Shown here: positions 26,174 to 35,224 of the stretch, piece after piece
How positions within the stretch are numbered: the first letter of the stretch is position 1
How the letters are laid out: each line of letters begins with the position of its first letter
From: Lacipirellula limnantheis
GTDB taxonomy: Bacteria > Planctomycetota > Planctomycetia > Pirellulales > Lacipirellulaceae
Assembly: GCF_007746075.1 (NCBI RefSeq)
Contig: NZ_CP036339.1
Span: forward strand, 5,547,786 to 5,611,785
Direction of reading: 5' to 3'
DNA length: 64,000 nt
Notes under the pieces: model-generated
Database searches by the model: none
What the model was told of the DNA's origin: nothing
What the model saw: the letters and a program-made list of their open reading frames with translations, nothing else
Made by a program: the position numbers and the translations under genes

Positions 26174-27556
26174 TTACGCGGCCTTCTCCGGCGTGGCGGT
26201 TTGGTTGAGCTTGTTGTACAGCGTCTTCAGGCTAATGCCGAGTTGATCGGCTGCCTTCGGCTTATTGCCGGCGTGGCGTTCCAGGGCGTCGTGGATCGCT
26301 TCCATTTCGAGCTCGCGCAACGTCATGATTCCCGGCTTCTGGCGGGCGGCCCCCACCAGTTGTCGCGAATCGAACCGCGACGGCAGATGCTCGCGGCGAA
26401 TGGGGCCGCTGTCGCAAAGAATGGTAGCGTGCTCGATGACGTTCGCCAGTTCGCGGACGTTGCCGGGCCAGACGTGGCTGCAGAGGGCGATGATGGCGTC
26501 CTCGGCGATGCCTGCGTCGGCGTCTTTGCCGCGACGATGGCGGACGAGGAGGTGGCGAGCCAATTCCGGCACGTCCTCGATTCGCTCGCGCAGCGCCGGC
26601 AGCATGATTTCGAACGTGTTGATGCGATACATCAAGTCTTCACGGAAGTCTTCGCTGGCAACCATCTCCGGCAAGTTGCGGTGCGTGGCGCAAACGACGC
26701 GCACGTCGACCATTACCGGCTTGTTCTCGCCGACGCGGCGAATTTCGCCGCTCTCCAGCACGCGCAGCAGCTTCGCCTGCATCGCTTTGGGGAGTTCGCC
26801 GATTTCGTCAAGGAAAATGGTGCCGCCGTGGGCGACTTCAAACAGCCCGACGCGATGATCGTCGGCGCCGGTGAACGCCCCTTTGCGATGCCCGAAGAGC
26901 TCGCTCTCGATGAGAGTTTCCGGCAGCGCGCCGCAGTTGATGGCGACGAACGGCATGTGGGCGCGGTTGCTGTGGTCGTGCAGAGATCGCGCGACCAATT
27001 CTTTGCCGGTGCCGGTCTCGCCCAGAATCAGCACGGTCGACCCGGTCGGCGCGACGCGCTCGATCAGCATGCGCACTTTCTGCATCGACGGGGTGTTGCC
27101 AATGAGCCGCGGCGCCCCTTCGAGCCGGCGAACTTGATGCTCTAGCGCGCGAAACTTCTGTTCCAGCAGTTTCTTCTCGGTGACGCGCTTCAGCAGCGCT
27201 TCGATCTCGATCAACCGGCAGGGCTTGGTGAGATAGTCGAACGCTCCGTGACGCAGCGCCGCGATCGCCGTGTCGAGCGAGCTTTTGCCGGTGAGGACCA
27301 CCGCCTCGGTGCCGGGCGACGTCTCCTTGCACTTGGCAATCACGCCAATGCCGTCGAGTCCGGGCATGTCGAGATCGACGATGATGCAGTCGTAGGTATT
27401 TTTCTCGAGCGCGGCGACGGCGGTCAGCCCGTCGGGGCAGACGGTGGCGCGGTGTCCCAGGCGCGGCAGTTCGAGCTTCATCAGCTCCTGCAGCGACGGC
27501 TCGTCGTCGGCGAACAGCAGGGTCAGTCCTTGACCGTTAGGCGGCTTGGCTGCGAT
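26174..27556 (-). CDS. NtrC-family sigma-54-dependent response regulator (probable ATC start)
   Basis: Receiver domain, AAA+ domain and Fis-type helix-turn-helix. The receiver keeps FADDEP (acidic pocket) and VDLDMPGLDG (phosphoacceptor Asp about residue 61). The AAA+ domain has Walker A GETGTGKELVAR and the sigma-54 contact motif GAFTGAD. The C-terminus has HAGNKPKAADQLGISLKTLY. The first ATG (27481) would delete the first receiver strand and the paired Asp residues. No ATG, GTG or TTG lies between it and the overlapping kinase gene. ATC at 27554-27556 has AAGGAG seven bases upstream, so I start there (460 residues). The function call is firm; the start is inferred. Confidence 0.85.
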   Translation of the reverse strand: MAAKPPNGQGLTLLFADDEPSLQELMKLELPRLGHRATVCPDGLTAVAALEKNTYDCIIVDLDMPGLDGIGVIAKCKETSPGTEAVVLTGKSSLDTAIAALRHGAFDYLTKPCRLIEIEALLKRVTEKKLLEQKFRALEHQVRRLEGAPRLIGNTPSMQKVRMLIERVAPTGSTVLILGETGTGKELVARSLHDHSNRAHMPFVAINCGALPETLIESELFGHRKGAFTGADDHRVGLFEVAHGGTIFLDEIGELPKAMQAKLLRVLESGEIRRVGENKPVMVDVRVVCATHRNLPEMVASEDFREDLMYRINTFEIMLPALRERIEDVPELARHLLVRHRRGKDADAGIAEDAIIALCSHVWPGNVRELANVIEHATILCDSGPIRREHLPSRFDSRQLVGAARQKPGIMTLRELEMEAIHDALERHAGNKPKAADQLGISLKTLYNKLNQTATPEKAA

Positions 27557-29186
27557 GGTGCGTCTCCTTATTCGTTAGGGCGAGCGGCAGCGACACGACG
27601 AACCGCGAACCGCGGCCCGGCCCGTCGCTCGTCGCTTCAATCTGGCCCCGATGTTCTTCGATGATGCGGTGAGTGATGGATAGTCCGAGCCCGGTCCCCT
27701 GCCCTGATCGGCGGCGGGTGAAGAAGGGCTCGAATAGATGCTTGCGAACCTCCTCGGTCATGCCGCAGCCGTTGTCGCTGACCACAATGCGGGCCGAAAC
27801 GGCGTCGCGTTCGATCGCGACCTTCACGACGCCGCCTGGATCGAGGCTTTCCAAGCCGTTGGTGATCAGGTTCAGGACCACTTGCTTGATCTCTTGGGCG
27901 TTGACGGCGGCGACTGCCGGGGGGCCGGGCAGGAGTTCGATGTTCCGGTCCTGGTACTGACCGAGATGCTGGACCATCTCGATAACGCCGCTGACGAGCT
28001 CGCGCAGTTCGGCGGAATGGCGCTGCGTATCGCCGCGGCGGGCGAAATCGAGGAGTTTCTCGGTGATCTGCTTGCAGCGGAACGCCTCCCGCTGAATCAT
28101 TTGCAAGTAGCTGCGCGCAACCTGCACCTCGTCGACCCGCGCGGGATCGGCGCCTTCAAGCAGATCTTGCAGACGGCTCTCGAGCGATTCGCTGCAGAGC
28201 GCTATCGATGCCAGAGGGTTGTTGATTTCATGCGAGACGCCCGCGGCGAGGAAGCCGACGCTGGCGAGTTGTTCGCCGCGGACCACTTGGTTCGTCCGCT
28301 CGGTCACCTGACGATCGAGGTCGTCGCGAATTTCGCAGAAGCGCTGCGTCATCGCGTTCATCGCTTCGGCCAGCTCGCCAATTTCATCCTGGGCGTTGAT
28401 CTTGATGCGATGATCGAAATGCCCTGCCGCGACGAGGCGCGAGCCGTCGACCAGGACCTGCAGCGGGTCGGCGAACCATTGGTAGAACACGCGGCGCGAA
28501 ACGACCAGCACCACCACGACGGCCCCAAGTCCGATCCAGGCGGAGACAATCGCGGTGCGATAGCGGGCTTTGACATCGTCGGCGATCTTCTCAAACTGCG
28601 TCTCCAGGTGAGTGGGGAGCAACGTAGTGAGTCGACGCAGACCTTCGATCTCCTCACGCAGCAATTTCAGCTGATCGCTTTTGATCAGCGAATTGTGACT
28701 CGCCTCGGAGAGGTCCATCGCCGCGAGCTTGGCCACGATGACGTCGATTTCTTCGAGCGTTTCCCACTCGTGGTGGTCGTCGCTGAGCTCTGCCGCCTCG
28801 TCGGTGGAAGCGATCGTCAGGAGCTCCTTGTAACGGTTGAGCGAGCTCAAGAAGGCGCCGAAGCGAATATTGAACTCGCTACCCGGCCAACTGACTTCTT
28901 GCGTCTCGCCCTCGCCTGGCTCGTCGTAGAGGGAATTAACCAGTCCCTTGTCAAGGCTGGGATGGAGCCGCTCTTCGGCCCGGCTCAGCGTGATGTCCAA
29001 ATCGTTGACGTGGTCGGCGATGCGGCGGGCCTGCGGAAGTTCGACGGAGCGCGCGGCGATGTTCTTCACCAACGAGCGATAGGCGTAGAGGCCGTAGCAG
29101 GCGCTGCCAAATAGGGCCACGACTGCGACCAACAGAAGGCCCAGTCCTAGCTGCAGCTTCGTGCGTATGGGCCAATGAGAGAGCAC
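27537..29186 (-). CDS. Membrane sensor histidine kinase, partner of the NtrC-like regulator
   Basis: 549 residues. N-terminal membrane segment (about 12-34), a helical extracytoplasmic sensor region (35-210), a second membrane segment (about 215-235) and HAMP. The HisKA phospho-acceptor is in AAGVSHEINNPLASIAL, and the HATPase_c domain has NLITNGLESLDPGG, DNGCGMTEE and GTGLGLSIT. The GTG start at 29186 is preceded by AAGGAGG. Its 3' end overlaps the regulator's proposed start by 20 bases, so the two are translationally coupled. The signal is unknown. Confidence 0.9.
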   Translation of the reverse strand: MLSHWPIRTKLQLGLGLLLVAVVALFGSACYGLYAYRSLVKNIAARSVELPQARRIADHVNDLDITLSRAEERLHPSLDKGLVNSLYDEPGEGETQEVSWPGSEFNIRFGAFLSSLNRYKELLTIASTDEAAELSDDHHEWETLEEIDVIVAKLAAMDLSEASHNSLIKSDQLKLLREEIEGLRRLTTLLPTHLETQFEKIADDVKARYRTAIVSAWIGLGAVVVVLVVSRRVFYQWFADPLQVLVDGSRLVAAGHFDHRIKINAQDEIGELAEAMNAMTQRFCEIRDDLDRQVTERTNQVVRGEQLASVGFLAAGVSHEINNPLASIALCSESLESRLQDLLEGADPARVDEVQVARSYLQMIQREAFRCKQITEKLLDFARRGDTQRHSAELRELVSGVIEMVQHLGQYQDRNIELLPGPPAVAAVNAQEIKQVVLNLITNGLESLDPGGVVKVAIERDAVSARIVVSDNGCGMTEEVRKHLFEPFFTRRRSGQGTGLGLSITHRIIEEHRGQIEATSDGPGRGSRFVVSLPLALTNKETHHRSQAA

Positions 29187-29364
29187 GCGGGGCGACCTCC
29201 TTGTCGCGGATCGGGCTCGTCGAGCGATAATACTTAGCCGGTAGACTTCGTCCTGAAGCGGCGCGGCTGGGGAGGCCGAGTGTACACCCGCGGGGAAGCT
29301 TGCAGCAAGACGAGGGTAGGCAGAGCTTGCGAAAGGGCGGCGCTGCTAGCGGCAGAACGGATCG

Positions 29365-29425
29365 GGGTTCAGGGTCCAGGAAATGCTGATGACTTCTCCT
29401 GAATCCTGCCCCTTCGCCTGAACCC
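29365..29425. repeat. Inverted repeat touching a stop codon
   Basis: GGGTTCAGG at 29365-29373 and CCTGAACCC at 29417-29425. The right edge overlaps the TAG stop of the LptF/G-like gene. A half-copy (GGGGTTCAGGTTCC) is near 23158. Confidence 0.5.
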
Positions 29426-30609
29426 TAGAATCTAATCACGCGCCGCAGCAGCCAAACTCCCCAGGCCGCCAGCACGACATTGCCAAGCCAAACGGCCTGC
29501 GGCGGAATAACGCCGTCTTTGGCTTGGTCGACGCAGCCGACGAGCATGGGGTAGTAGACGAGCAAAATCGGCAGGAAACAGGCGAAGAAGCTGCCCCAGA
29601 ATTCTCCATGCCGCCTGCGGACGGCCATGGGGGCGCCGATCAGAGCGAATCCGAGACAGCTAAAGCCGTTCGCCCAGCGCCGATACGGTTCGACGTTGAG
29701 CCGATGGAGCGTCCGTCGCGACCAGGTGAGGCTGCTTTCGCGCGCTTTCCATTGCGGCTGGGCCAGCTCATCAAAACGCCCCAGCAGCAACGCCATACTG
29801 GTGGCGGCGGCCATTTCGTGCTTGATCCAATTGATTTCGAGCTGTTGTTTAGTCTTCGCCTCGCTGATGCCGCGCAGTGGATACTCCGACGGACTGCGCG
29901 TCTGATTGACGCCGTCGCCCAGGAATCGCGCCAGCGGAAACGACTGCACGAGTTCGCCGGGATACGAGACGTTCATCCCTTTGACCGTCCCTTCGGCGTT
30001 TTCGAGCTTGAAGTTGGCCGTGCTCGTCGCGGGGTCGATGCTGATCTCGGCCGCATCGGCGCGAATGACCGACGCTTCGCCTTGTCCCGCATTGAAATTG
30101 AAGACCGGTCCGATCAGCCGCGTGCCATCGACGTACTTGACGTTGACGTCGAAGTCGTCGGTGCTGAAGCTGCGCTGGGTGCGCAGGCGGCCATAGAAAA
30201 TTTCCTCGAACGAATCGACGAGCACTCGTTTGACGCCGTCGTGTCCCCAGGACACGGCCAGATCATTGAGCGCCACGGCGCCGAAGCTCACGACGAAGGC
30301 GAGCAGCAACGTGGGCCAGAGCATCACCATCGGATTGATGCCGAGCGACTTCACGGCAACGATCTCGTTCGACGACGAAACGCGGCCGTAAACGACCGTC
30401 GTTGCTAGCAACAAGGCGCCCGGCACTGAAAACTGCATGGCCTCGGGCAAGAGGTAAGGCAAGAGCCGCATGAGCGGGCCGACGCCGAGCCCGTTGTCGA
30501 CCGCCGCCTTGCCGATGAGGCCAAGGAAAATAAAAACGGTGAGGCTCCCCGTAGTGATGAGGAACACCGTCAGCATTTCGAGCAGGATGTAGCGGGTAAG
30601 AATGCGCAT
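29425..30609 (-). CDS. LptF/LptG-family permease
   Basis: 394 residues of the YjgP/YjgQ family: three N-terminal membrane segments (first ILLEMLTVFLITTGSLTVFI), a large periplasmic beta-jellyroll-like region (about 130-280), and three C-terminal segments (WANGFSCLGFALIGAPMAVR). LptF and LptG pair with the ATPase LptB to extract lipopolysaccharide from the inner membrane. Only one such gene is here, and no lptB adjoins it. Which of LptF or LptG it represents cannot be decided. Confidence 0.8.
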   Translation of the reverse strand: MRILTRYILLEMLTVFLITTGSLTVFIFLGLIGKAAVDNGLGVGPLMRLLPYLLPEAMQFSVPGALLLATTVVYGRVSSSNEIVAVKSLGINPMVMLWPTLLLAFVVSFGAVALNDLAVSWGHDGVKRVLVDSFEEIFYGRLRTQRSFSTDDFDVNVKYVDGTRLIGPVFNFNAGQGEASVIRADAAEISIDPATSTANFKLENAEGTVKGMNVSYPGELVQSFPLARFLGDGVNQTRSPSEYPLRGISEAKTKQQLEINWIKHEMAAATSMALLLGRFDELAQPQWKARESSLTWSRRTLHRLNVEPYRRWANGFSCLGFALIGAPMAVRRRHGEFWGSFFACFLPILLVYYPMLVGCVDQAKDGVIPPQAVWLGNVVLAAWGVWLLRRVIRF

Positions 30610-30680
30610 ACGCAGATCCGTGGGAGCGGCGGCACTGTAGCAGAAGGCGGGGCCGGCGGGGAATGGCGATGGGTCATTCT

Positions 30681-30769
30681 GTGGGAGGCGTCTCCGACGC
30701 CGATTCCGCGGTCCAAGACGGACGACCTGCGGCCCGCAATCCGTCCTCGGGGTCGGAGACCGCTCTCAC
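30681..30769. repeat. Compound inverted repeat
   Basis: About 89 bases with imperfect inverted ends of about 23 bases (GTGGGAGGCGTCTCCGACGC and its partner GGTCGGAGACCGCTCTCAC), between the LptF/G-like gene and the phosphatase gene. Its architecture resembles copies A and B, but the sequence is different. Confidence 0.6.
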
Positions 30770-30782
30770 CATCAGCCCACGT

Positions 30783-32108
30783 TTAGCCGGCGCTGAGATT
30801 AATCCCGCTGTCGCTCGGGGGCTCAGGGCGGTGGGCCCGGACTGCTTGCATCAGTCGGCGAACGGCGCTGGAGTAGGCGACCACGGCCGCCGTGTAGTCG
30901 CCGGCGGCGATCGCTTTGTGGGCGGCGACGCGGTCGGAGTGAACCTCTTTCCACTCGAACGGCCAGCTGCGCTGGGCTTCGAGATCCTCCAGCTGGCGGA
31001 CGACGTCGCTGAGCATCTCGATGTTTTGAGCGCTCGGGGCGACGGCATAGCTGCGATAGGGCGCCTTTCCATAGTGGCCTTTGACGCCGCGGCATTCATC
31101 TTCGCCCCTCAAGCGTTTCCACAGGAAACCGCCGACTCCGATAACGCCAAGGACCAGACAGATGCCTGCCGCAACTGGTCGCGTCGTGAGCGCGACCAAG
31201 CCGGCGATTGCCAGGCCCAGTCCTGCCATCCCGACGACGTAGTCGAACCAGTGATCATCCCGCGTGAGGGGCGCCACGGCGTCGGTCCAGGCGTGGCCGT
31301 TCTTCTTTTGCCCCAGCATCGCCGGGTCGGCCACCTCGGCGATGATCACAGTGATATTGTCGGGCCCGCCAAGCAGATTGGCCAGATCGACGAGCGTTTG
31401 GGCCGCCTCTTCCGGCGGCAGCGAGGCGAGCACCATGCCGATTAACTGCGGGTTGAGCGGTCCCGTGAGCCCGTCGCTGCAGAGCAAGAAGCGATCGCCG
31501 GCGCGGATCGGCAGCGGCCCCTCAAGGTCGACCTTCACCGTCGGATGCGGCCCGAGCGAGCGGGTGATGACGTTCTTCGGCACGTAGGCGGGGACGTCTT
31601 CCTCCGACGCGTGGCCGGCGGCGGCCATTTCCCATACGAGGCTGTGATCGAAGGTGAGTTGCTCGATCGTGTGACCGCGCAGGCGATAAACGCGGCTGTC
31701 GCCGACATGCGCCGCCATGGCCCCGTCAGGTAGCAGCAGCAGGCAGCTGCAGGTGGTCCCCATGCCGTGGAAGTCGACGCTATTAGACCCCTTGGCATTG
31801 ATCCGGCTGTTGGCGTCGTGAACGGCGGCGACGATGGACTCGCAGGGCGGCAGATCGGGCCGCTTCTGGTACGCATGCGGAATGTTGTCAGTGGCGATCT
31901 GGCTGGCGAGCTCGCCAGCCGCGTGGGCGCCCATGCCGTCGGCGACGACAAAGAGATGTCCGCGCGATCGCCAATCACGTTCGTCGCTCGCCAGGGCGAC
32001 AGCGAGCGAATCTTGGTTGCTAGCGCGGCGCATGCCCACGTCGCTTACCGCGGCGCAGCGCAGGCCGCCCGTGGCGCGATTCAGTTTGCTTGTGGGTTTC
32101 GACACCAA
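30783..32108 (-). CDS. PP2C-family protein serine/threonine phosphatase with membrane anchor
   Basis: 441 residues. The N-terminal PPM/PP2C domain (about 15-260) has VSDVGMRRASNQDS, VADGMGAHAAGELAS, MGTTCSCLLLLP, HVGDSRVYRLR and CSDGLTGPL, including the Asp residues that bind the two Mn/Mg ions. After it come two hydrophobic segments (about 285-335), then a cytoplasmic-type helical tail. These phosphatases reverse Hanks-type kinase signalling, which is abundant in planctomycetes; no kinase gene is adjacent. Start TTG 32108, with GTG 32105 as the alternative. Confidence 0.88.
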   Translation of the reverse strand: MVSKPTSKLNRATGGLRCAAVSDVGMRRASNQDSLAVALASDERDWRSRGHLFVVADGMGAHAAGELASQIATDNIPHAYQKRPDLPPCESIVAAVHDANSRINAKGSNSVDFHGMGTTCSCLLLLPDGAMAAHVGDSRVYRLRGHTIEQLTFDHSLVWEMAAAGHASEEDVPAYVPKNVITRSLGPHPTVKVDLEGPLPIRAGDRFLLCSDGLTGPLNPQLIGMVLASLPPEEAAQTLVDLANLLGGPDNITVIIAEVADPAMLGQKKNGHAWTDAVAPLTRDDHWFDYVVGMAGLGLAIAGLVALTTRPVAAGICLVLGVIGVGGFLWKRLRGEDECRGVKGHYGKAPYRSYAVAPSAQNIEMLSDVVRQLEDLEAQRSWPFEWKEVHSDRVAAHKAIAAGDYTAAVVAYSSAVRRLMQAVRAHRPEPPSDSGINLSAG

Positions 32109-32319
32109 ATGCGCCTTGCCGAGGGAGGGGTCGCGGAATCTCTAATTTAATCAGCGAGCGTTGCTAGCAACAGCCGCACGGACGAACCCCGCAAGCGAAT
32201 AGGAAGACGGGGAGAAGGCGGGGCACAGGGTAGGATCAAACGACATAGCGGGCGAACGGAGCCGACAGTACACTTCCGGCCCATTTCCGGCCCATCTCAT
32301 CATACGCGCCTGCCTGCCG

Positions 32320-32985
32320 ATGGACTCGTCGTCGTGCACATCTCGACTCAGCTTTCGCCTGGCGATCATCACGATCGTAGGGCTTGCGCTGTTGCCGGGC
32401 TGCGTCCGTCGCCGGCTGATGGTGCGGAGCAATCCGCCGGGCGCCATGGTGTACGTCGACAACCAGCCGATCGGCACGACGCCGTGCGCGACGAACTTCA
32501 TCTACTACGGCACGCGCGAAATTCGCCTGGTGAAACCCGGCTACGAAACGCTGACGATCAACCAGCCGATCCCGGCGCCGTGGTACCAGCTGCCGCCGAT
32601 CGACTTCTTCGCCGAAAACGTCCTGCCCAACGAGATCCACGACTTCCGGACTGTGAGCTTCAATTTGCAGCCGCAAGTGATCGTGCCGACGGACGAGTTG
32701 ATTCAGCGCGGCCAGCAACTGCGCGCGGCGACGCAACAAGGCGCCGTCGTGCCGGCCGGGGCGACGGTCCCGGCAATCGGTCCCGCCGCCGCGCCGGCGC
32801 CGGTGATTGGTCCGCCGACGATGGCGGCGCCGGCGTTCAACGCGCCGGTGGGACCGGCGCTCGTGCCGGGGACGACGCTTGCGCCGGAGGCCGTACCGCC
32901 AGGCGTGATCGTGCCGCCGTCCAACGGAACGGGCGTGCTGCCCCCAGGCGGACGTGCGCTCGAGCCGCTGCCGATGGTGCAGTAG
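32320..32985 (+). CDS. PEGA-domain lipoprotein
   Basis: 221 residues. A lipoprotein signal ends in LALLPGC (Cys about residue 28). A PEGA domain follows (LMVRSNPPGAMVYVDNQPIG, then VKPGYETLTI), a small beta-sandwich seen in surface proteins. The second half is Pro/Ala/Gly-rich, low complexity and probably disordered. It is divergent from the phosphatase gene and convergent with the mlaD-like gene. No enzymatic role is visible. Confidence 0.8.
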   Translation: MDSSSCTSRLSFRLAIITIVGLALLPGCVRRRLMVRSNPPGAMVYVDNQPIGTTPCATNFIYYGTREIRLVKPGYETLTINQPIPAPWYQLPPIDFFAENVLPNEIHDFRTVSFNLQPQVIVPTDELIQRGQQLRAATQQGAVVPAGATVPAIGPAAAPAPVIGPPTMAAPAFNAPVGPALVPGTTLAPEAVPPGVIVPPSNGTGVLPPGGRALEPLPMVQ

Positions 32986-33079
32986 AGAGTAACGCGCGCC
33001 GGGGTCCGAGACGGCCCGGCTCGCGCGCGAATGCTGAACTATCTTGTCTAGCTGAGAGCGGACAGCTGATCGCTGACAG

Positions 33080-34189
33080 CTACTTAATCGGCGTCTCACG
33101 ATCAACAATCCCGCGAGCGAGCCGTGCCGGGTCGCGGGCCAGTTTGTCGGTCAGTACCCAGACGTTGTCGAGAATCATGTTGATCCGGCGGCTGAGCTCC
33201 GGATTGCCGACGATCTTGCGGACGTCGCAGATGGCGGCGTTGGCCTGCGAGATCGTCTGATTGATATTGTCGTACAGCTGCCGATCACGAATCAGCAGAC
33301 CGAGCGTCCCCTCGCTGCCGTTGACGTTGCGGGTGAGCTGAGCGACCTGGCCCAGCAGTTCTTCGAGGTTGCGAACGCTTTGCTCCAGCGTGGCCACGAT
33401 CGCGGTGCCGCGATCGCCGAGCGGGCCGGTGAGGCCTTGCAGATTCTTGAGGTTCTCATCGGCCGACTTGAGCGCCCCTTGCAGCGCGCCCATAATCGCG
33501 CGGGCATCCGAGACGAGGCTCGGCAATTGCGAGAGGCCATCCTTCAGTTGTTGCTTGAATAGCGGATCGCCGACGATGTCGTTCAGGTTCGTCGTCACGG
33601 CGGTGAATTGCGTCATCGCCTGGTCCATCGACTCGACGAGTCGCTTGACCCGCTGCATGTCGTTCTCGCCGAGGACCTGATTGACGCGGTCGGCGAGCTC
33701 GGCCACCTCTTCGCCCGCGTCGCCCAGGGCGACAATCGTCTGTTTGAGATCGCCCTGCATGTTGGCCATCATGTCCATCGGGTTGGACATATATTGTCCC
33801 TTCACCGTCGAACCAGGAGCCACGGGCGTCGCCCCGGCGCTCGAACTGGCCGGACTGAACTCAATCACGGCGTCGCCGACGAGCGATGTCTGGATTCGGC
33901 CCATTTCATTCGACTTGATCTGCTTGCCGTCCTCGATATTCATCGTGATCAGGGCGCCATCGTCGGTGTCCTCGACGCTGGCGACGCGGCCGATCGGCAG
34001 CCCGCGACGGCGGACCGGCGTATCGGGCGCGACGCCGGGGGCCTCCCTAACGAGCATTTTTACTTGGTACTTGCCGCTGAACGGCAGCGTCGACGAGAAA
34101 TCGCTGTTCAGAATGATCAGCGTGCTGCTGATGATCATCGTGGAGAAGACCACCAAGCCGACGCGGAATTGTTTGGTGCGTTCGTTCAT
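33080..34189 (-). CDS. MlaD/MCE-domain lipid transport protein
   Basis: 369 residues: one N-terminal membrane anchor (VGLVVFSTMIISSTLIIL), a single MCE domain (about 40-120, with VRRRGLPIGRVASVEDTD), then a long helical region to the C-terminus. MCE proteins form the periplasmic part of ABC transporters that move phospholipids between inner and outer membrane. It is downstream of the ATPase and permease genes on the same strand, giving the order permease-ATPase-MCE. Confidence 0.88.
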   Translation of the reverse strand: MNERTKQFRVGLVVFSTMIISSTLIILNSDFSSTLPFSGKYQVKMLVREAPGVAPDTPVRRRGLPIGRVASVEDTDDGALITMNIEDGKQIKSNEMGRIQTSLVGDAVIEFSPASSSAGATPVAPGSTVKGQYMSNPMDMMANMQGDLKQTIVALGDAGEEVAELADRVNQVLGENDMQRVKRLVESMDQAMTQFTAVTTNLNDIVGDPLFKQQLKDGLSQLPSLVSDARAIMGALQGALKSADENLKNLQGLTGPLGDRGTAIVATLEQSVRNLEELLGQVAQLTRNVNGSEGTLGLLIRDRQLYDNINQTISQANAAICDVRKIVGNPELSRRINMILDNVWVLTDKLARDPARLARGIVDRETPIK

Positions 34190-34317
34190 GAATTGTCACT
34201 CCGAGGTACTCCGAGGAGTCCGCGTTATTTTTTGATCCGTTTCTTGCTATTCGGTACTCTGGCCGGACCCTTCGGAGTACCTCAGGGTGACCGGGTTCTT
34301 GCGGTGACCGGTATTTC

Positions 34318-35127
34318 CTACCCCCCTGCTTGTTCACTCAGTTCCATCATCCGGTCGCCGGCTTCGCCGCGGATGAACTGCGTTACGCGGCGGTCGGTCG
34401 AGGCGTCGAGTGCGCTCGGCGGGCCATCGAATAAGATTTGCGATTCGTCCGGCTGCAGGCGATTGAGCGGGTAGAGCATCACCACCCGGTCGGCCACCTT
34501 GCGGGCCGTATTCATGTCGTGGGTGACGATGACGCTGGTCACTTCAAACTTGTCGCGGGTGCGCATCATCAGCTCGTTAATAACGTCGCTCATGATCGGA
34601 TCGAGACCGGTGGTCGGCTCGTCGTAGAGCACGGCTTCGGGACGCATGATCAGCGCGCGCGCGAGGCCGACGCGCTTGCGCATGCCGCCCGAAAGCTCGG
34701 CCGGGTATTTTTTCAGCACGGTGTTGGGGAGCCCGACTTCCGTGAGGAGCGAGTGCATCGCCCGCTCCTGATCGGCGTCGTTGCTCGATCGATGCTGTTT
34801 CAGGGGAAAAAGAATGTTCTCGGCGACCGTCATGCTGTCGAAAAGCGCCGCGTTCTGAAATACGAAGCCGAAACGCGTCCGCTGGGCGGAGACGTCGCGT
34901 TCCGAAAGATTGACGAATTGCCGGCCGTCAAATTCCACGACGCCCGCGGTAGGTTGCACCAATCCAATGATCGTCTTGAGCAACACGGTCTTGCCGCAGC
35001 CGCTCTCGCCGATAACGGCCAAGGTCTGCCCCGCCGGCACGCTGATCGACACGTTGCGCAGGACCGTCTGGCGCCCGAAGCGAACGCTGAGGTTCTGCAG
35101 ATCGATTAAGGGTGATGCGGAAACCAT
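34318..35127 (-). CDS. ABC transporter ATP-binding protein, MlaF type
   Basis: 269 residues. Walker A GESGCGKTVLLK, signature LSGGMRKRVGLARALIM, Walker B AVLYDEPTTGLDP and an H-loop in VIVTHD. It shows the MlaF-type pattern and sits between MlaE-like and MlaD-like genes, so it probably powers lipid transport across the envelope. Start ATG 35127. A direct/inverted repeat occupies the gap to the permease gene. Confidence 0.9.
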   Translation of the reverse strand: MVSASPLIDLQNLSVRFGRQTVLRNVSISVPAGQTLAVIGESGCGKTVLLKTIIGLVQPTAGVVEFDGRQFVNLSERDVSAQRTRFGFVFQNAALFDSMTVAENILFPLKQHRSSNDADQERAMHSLLTEVGLPNTVLKKYPAELSGGMRKRVGLARALIMRPEAVLYDEPTTGLDPIMSDVINELMMRTRDKFEVTSVIVTHDMNTARKVADRVVMLYPLNRLQPDESQILFDGPPSALDASTDRRVTQFIRGEAGDRMMELSEQAGG

Positions 35128-35138
35128 TGCAGTTGTCG

Positions 35139-35222
35139 GTTGTCAGTTGTCAGTCGTCAGTTGCGAGGAGGGAGTCGATCCATGCGACAGCAGCAACTGA
35201 CCACGGACCACTGACAACGGAC
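35139..35222. repeat. GTTGTCAGTTGTCAG-type repeat with inverted ends
   Basis: Left arm has tandem TTGTCAG units; right arm reads GCAACTGACCACGGACCACT. The same architecture occurs at 63601-63690. Confidence 0.65.
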
Positions 35223-35224
35223 GC

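Noticed and set aside
35139..35222. CRISPR-like array
   Set aside because: The repeats are short, variable and without regular unique spacers; no cas genes are near.
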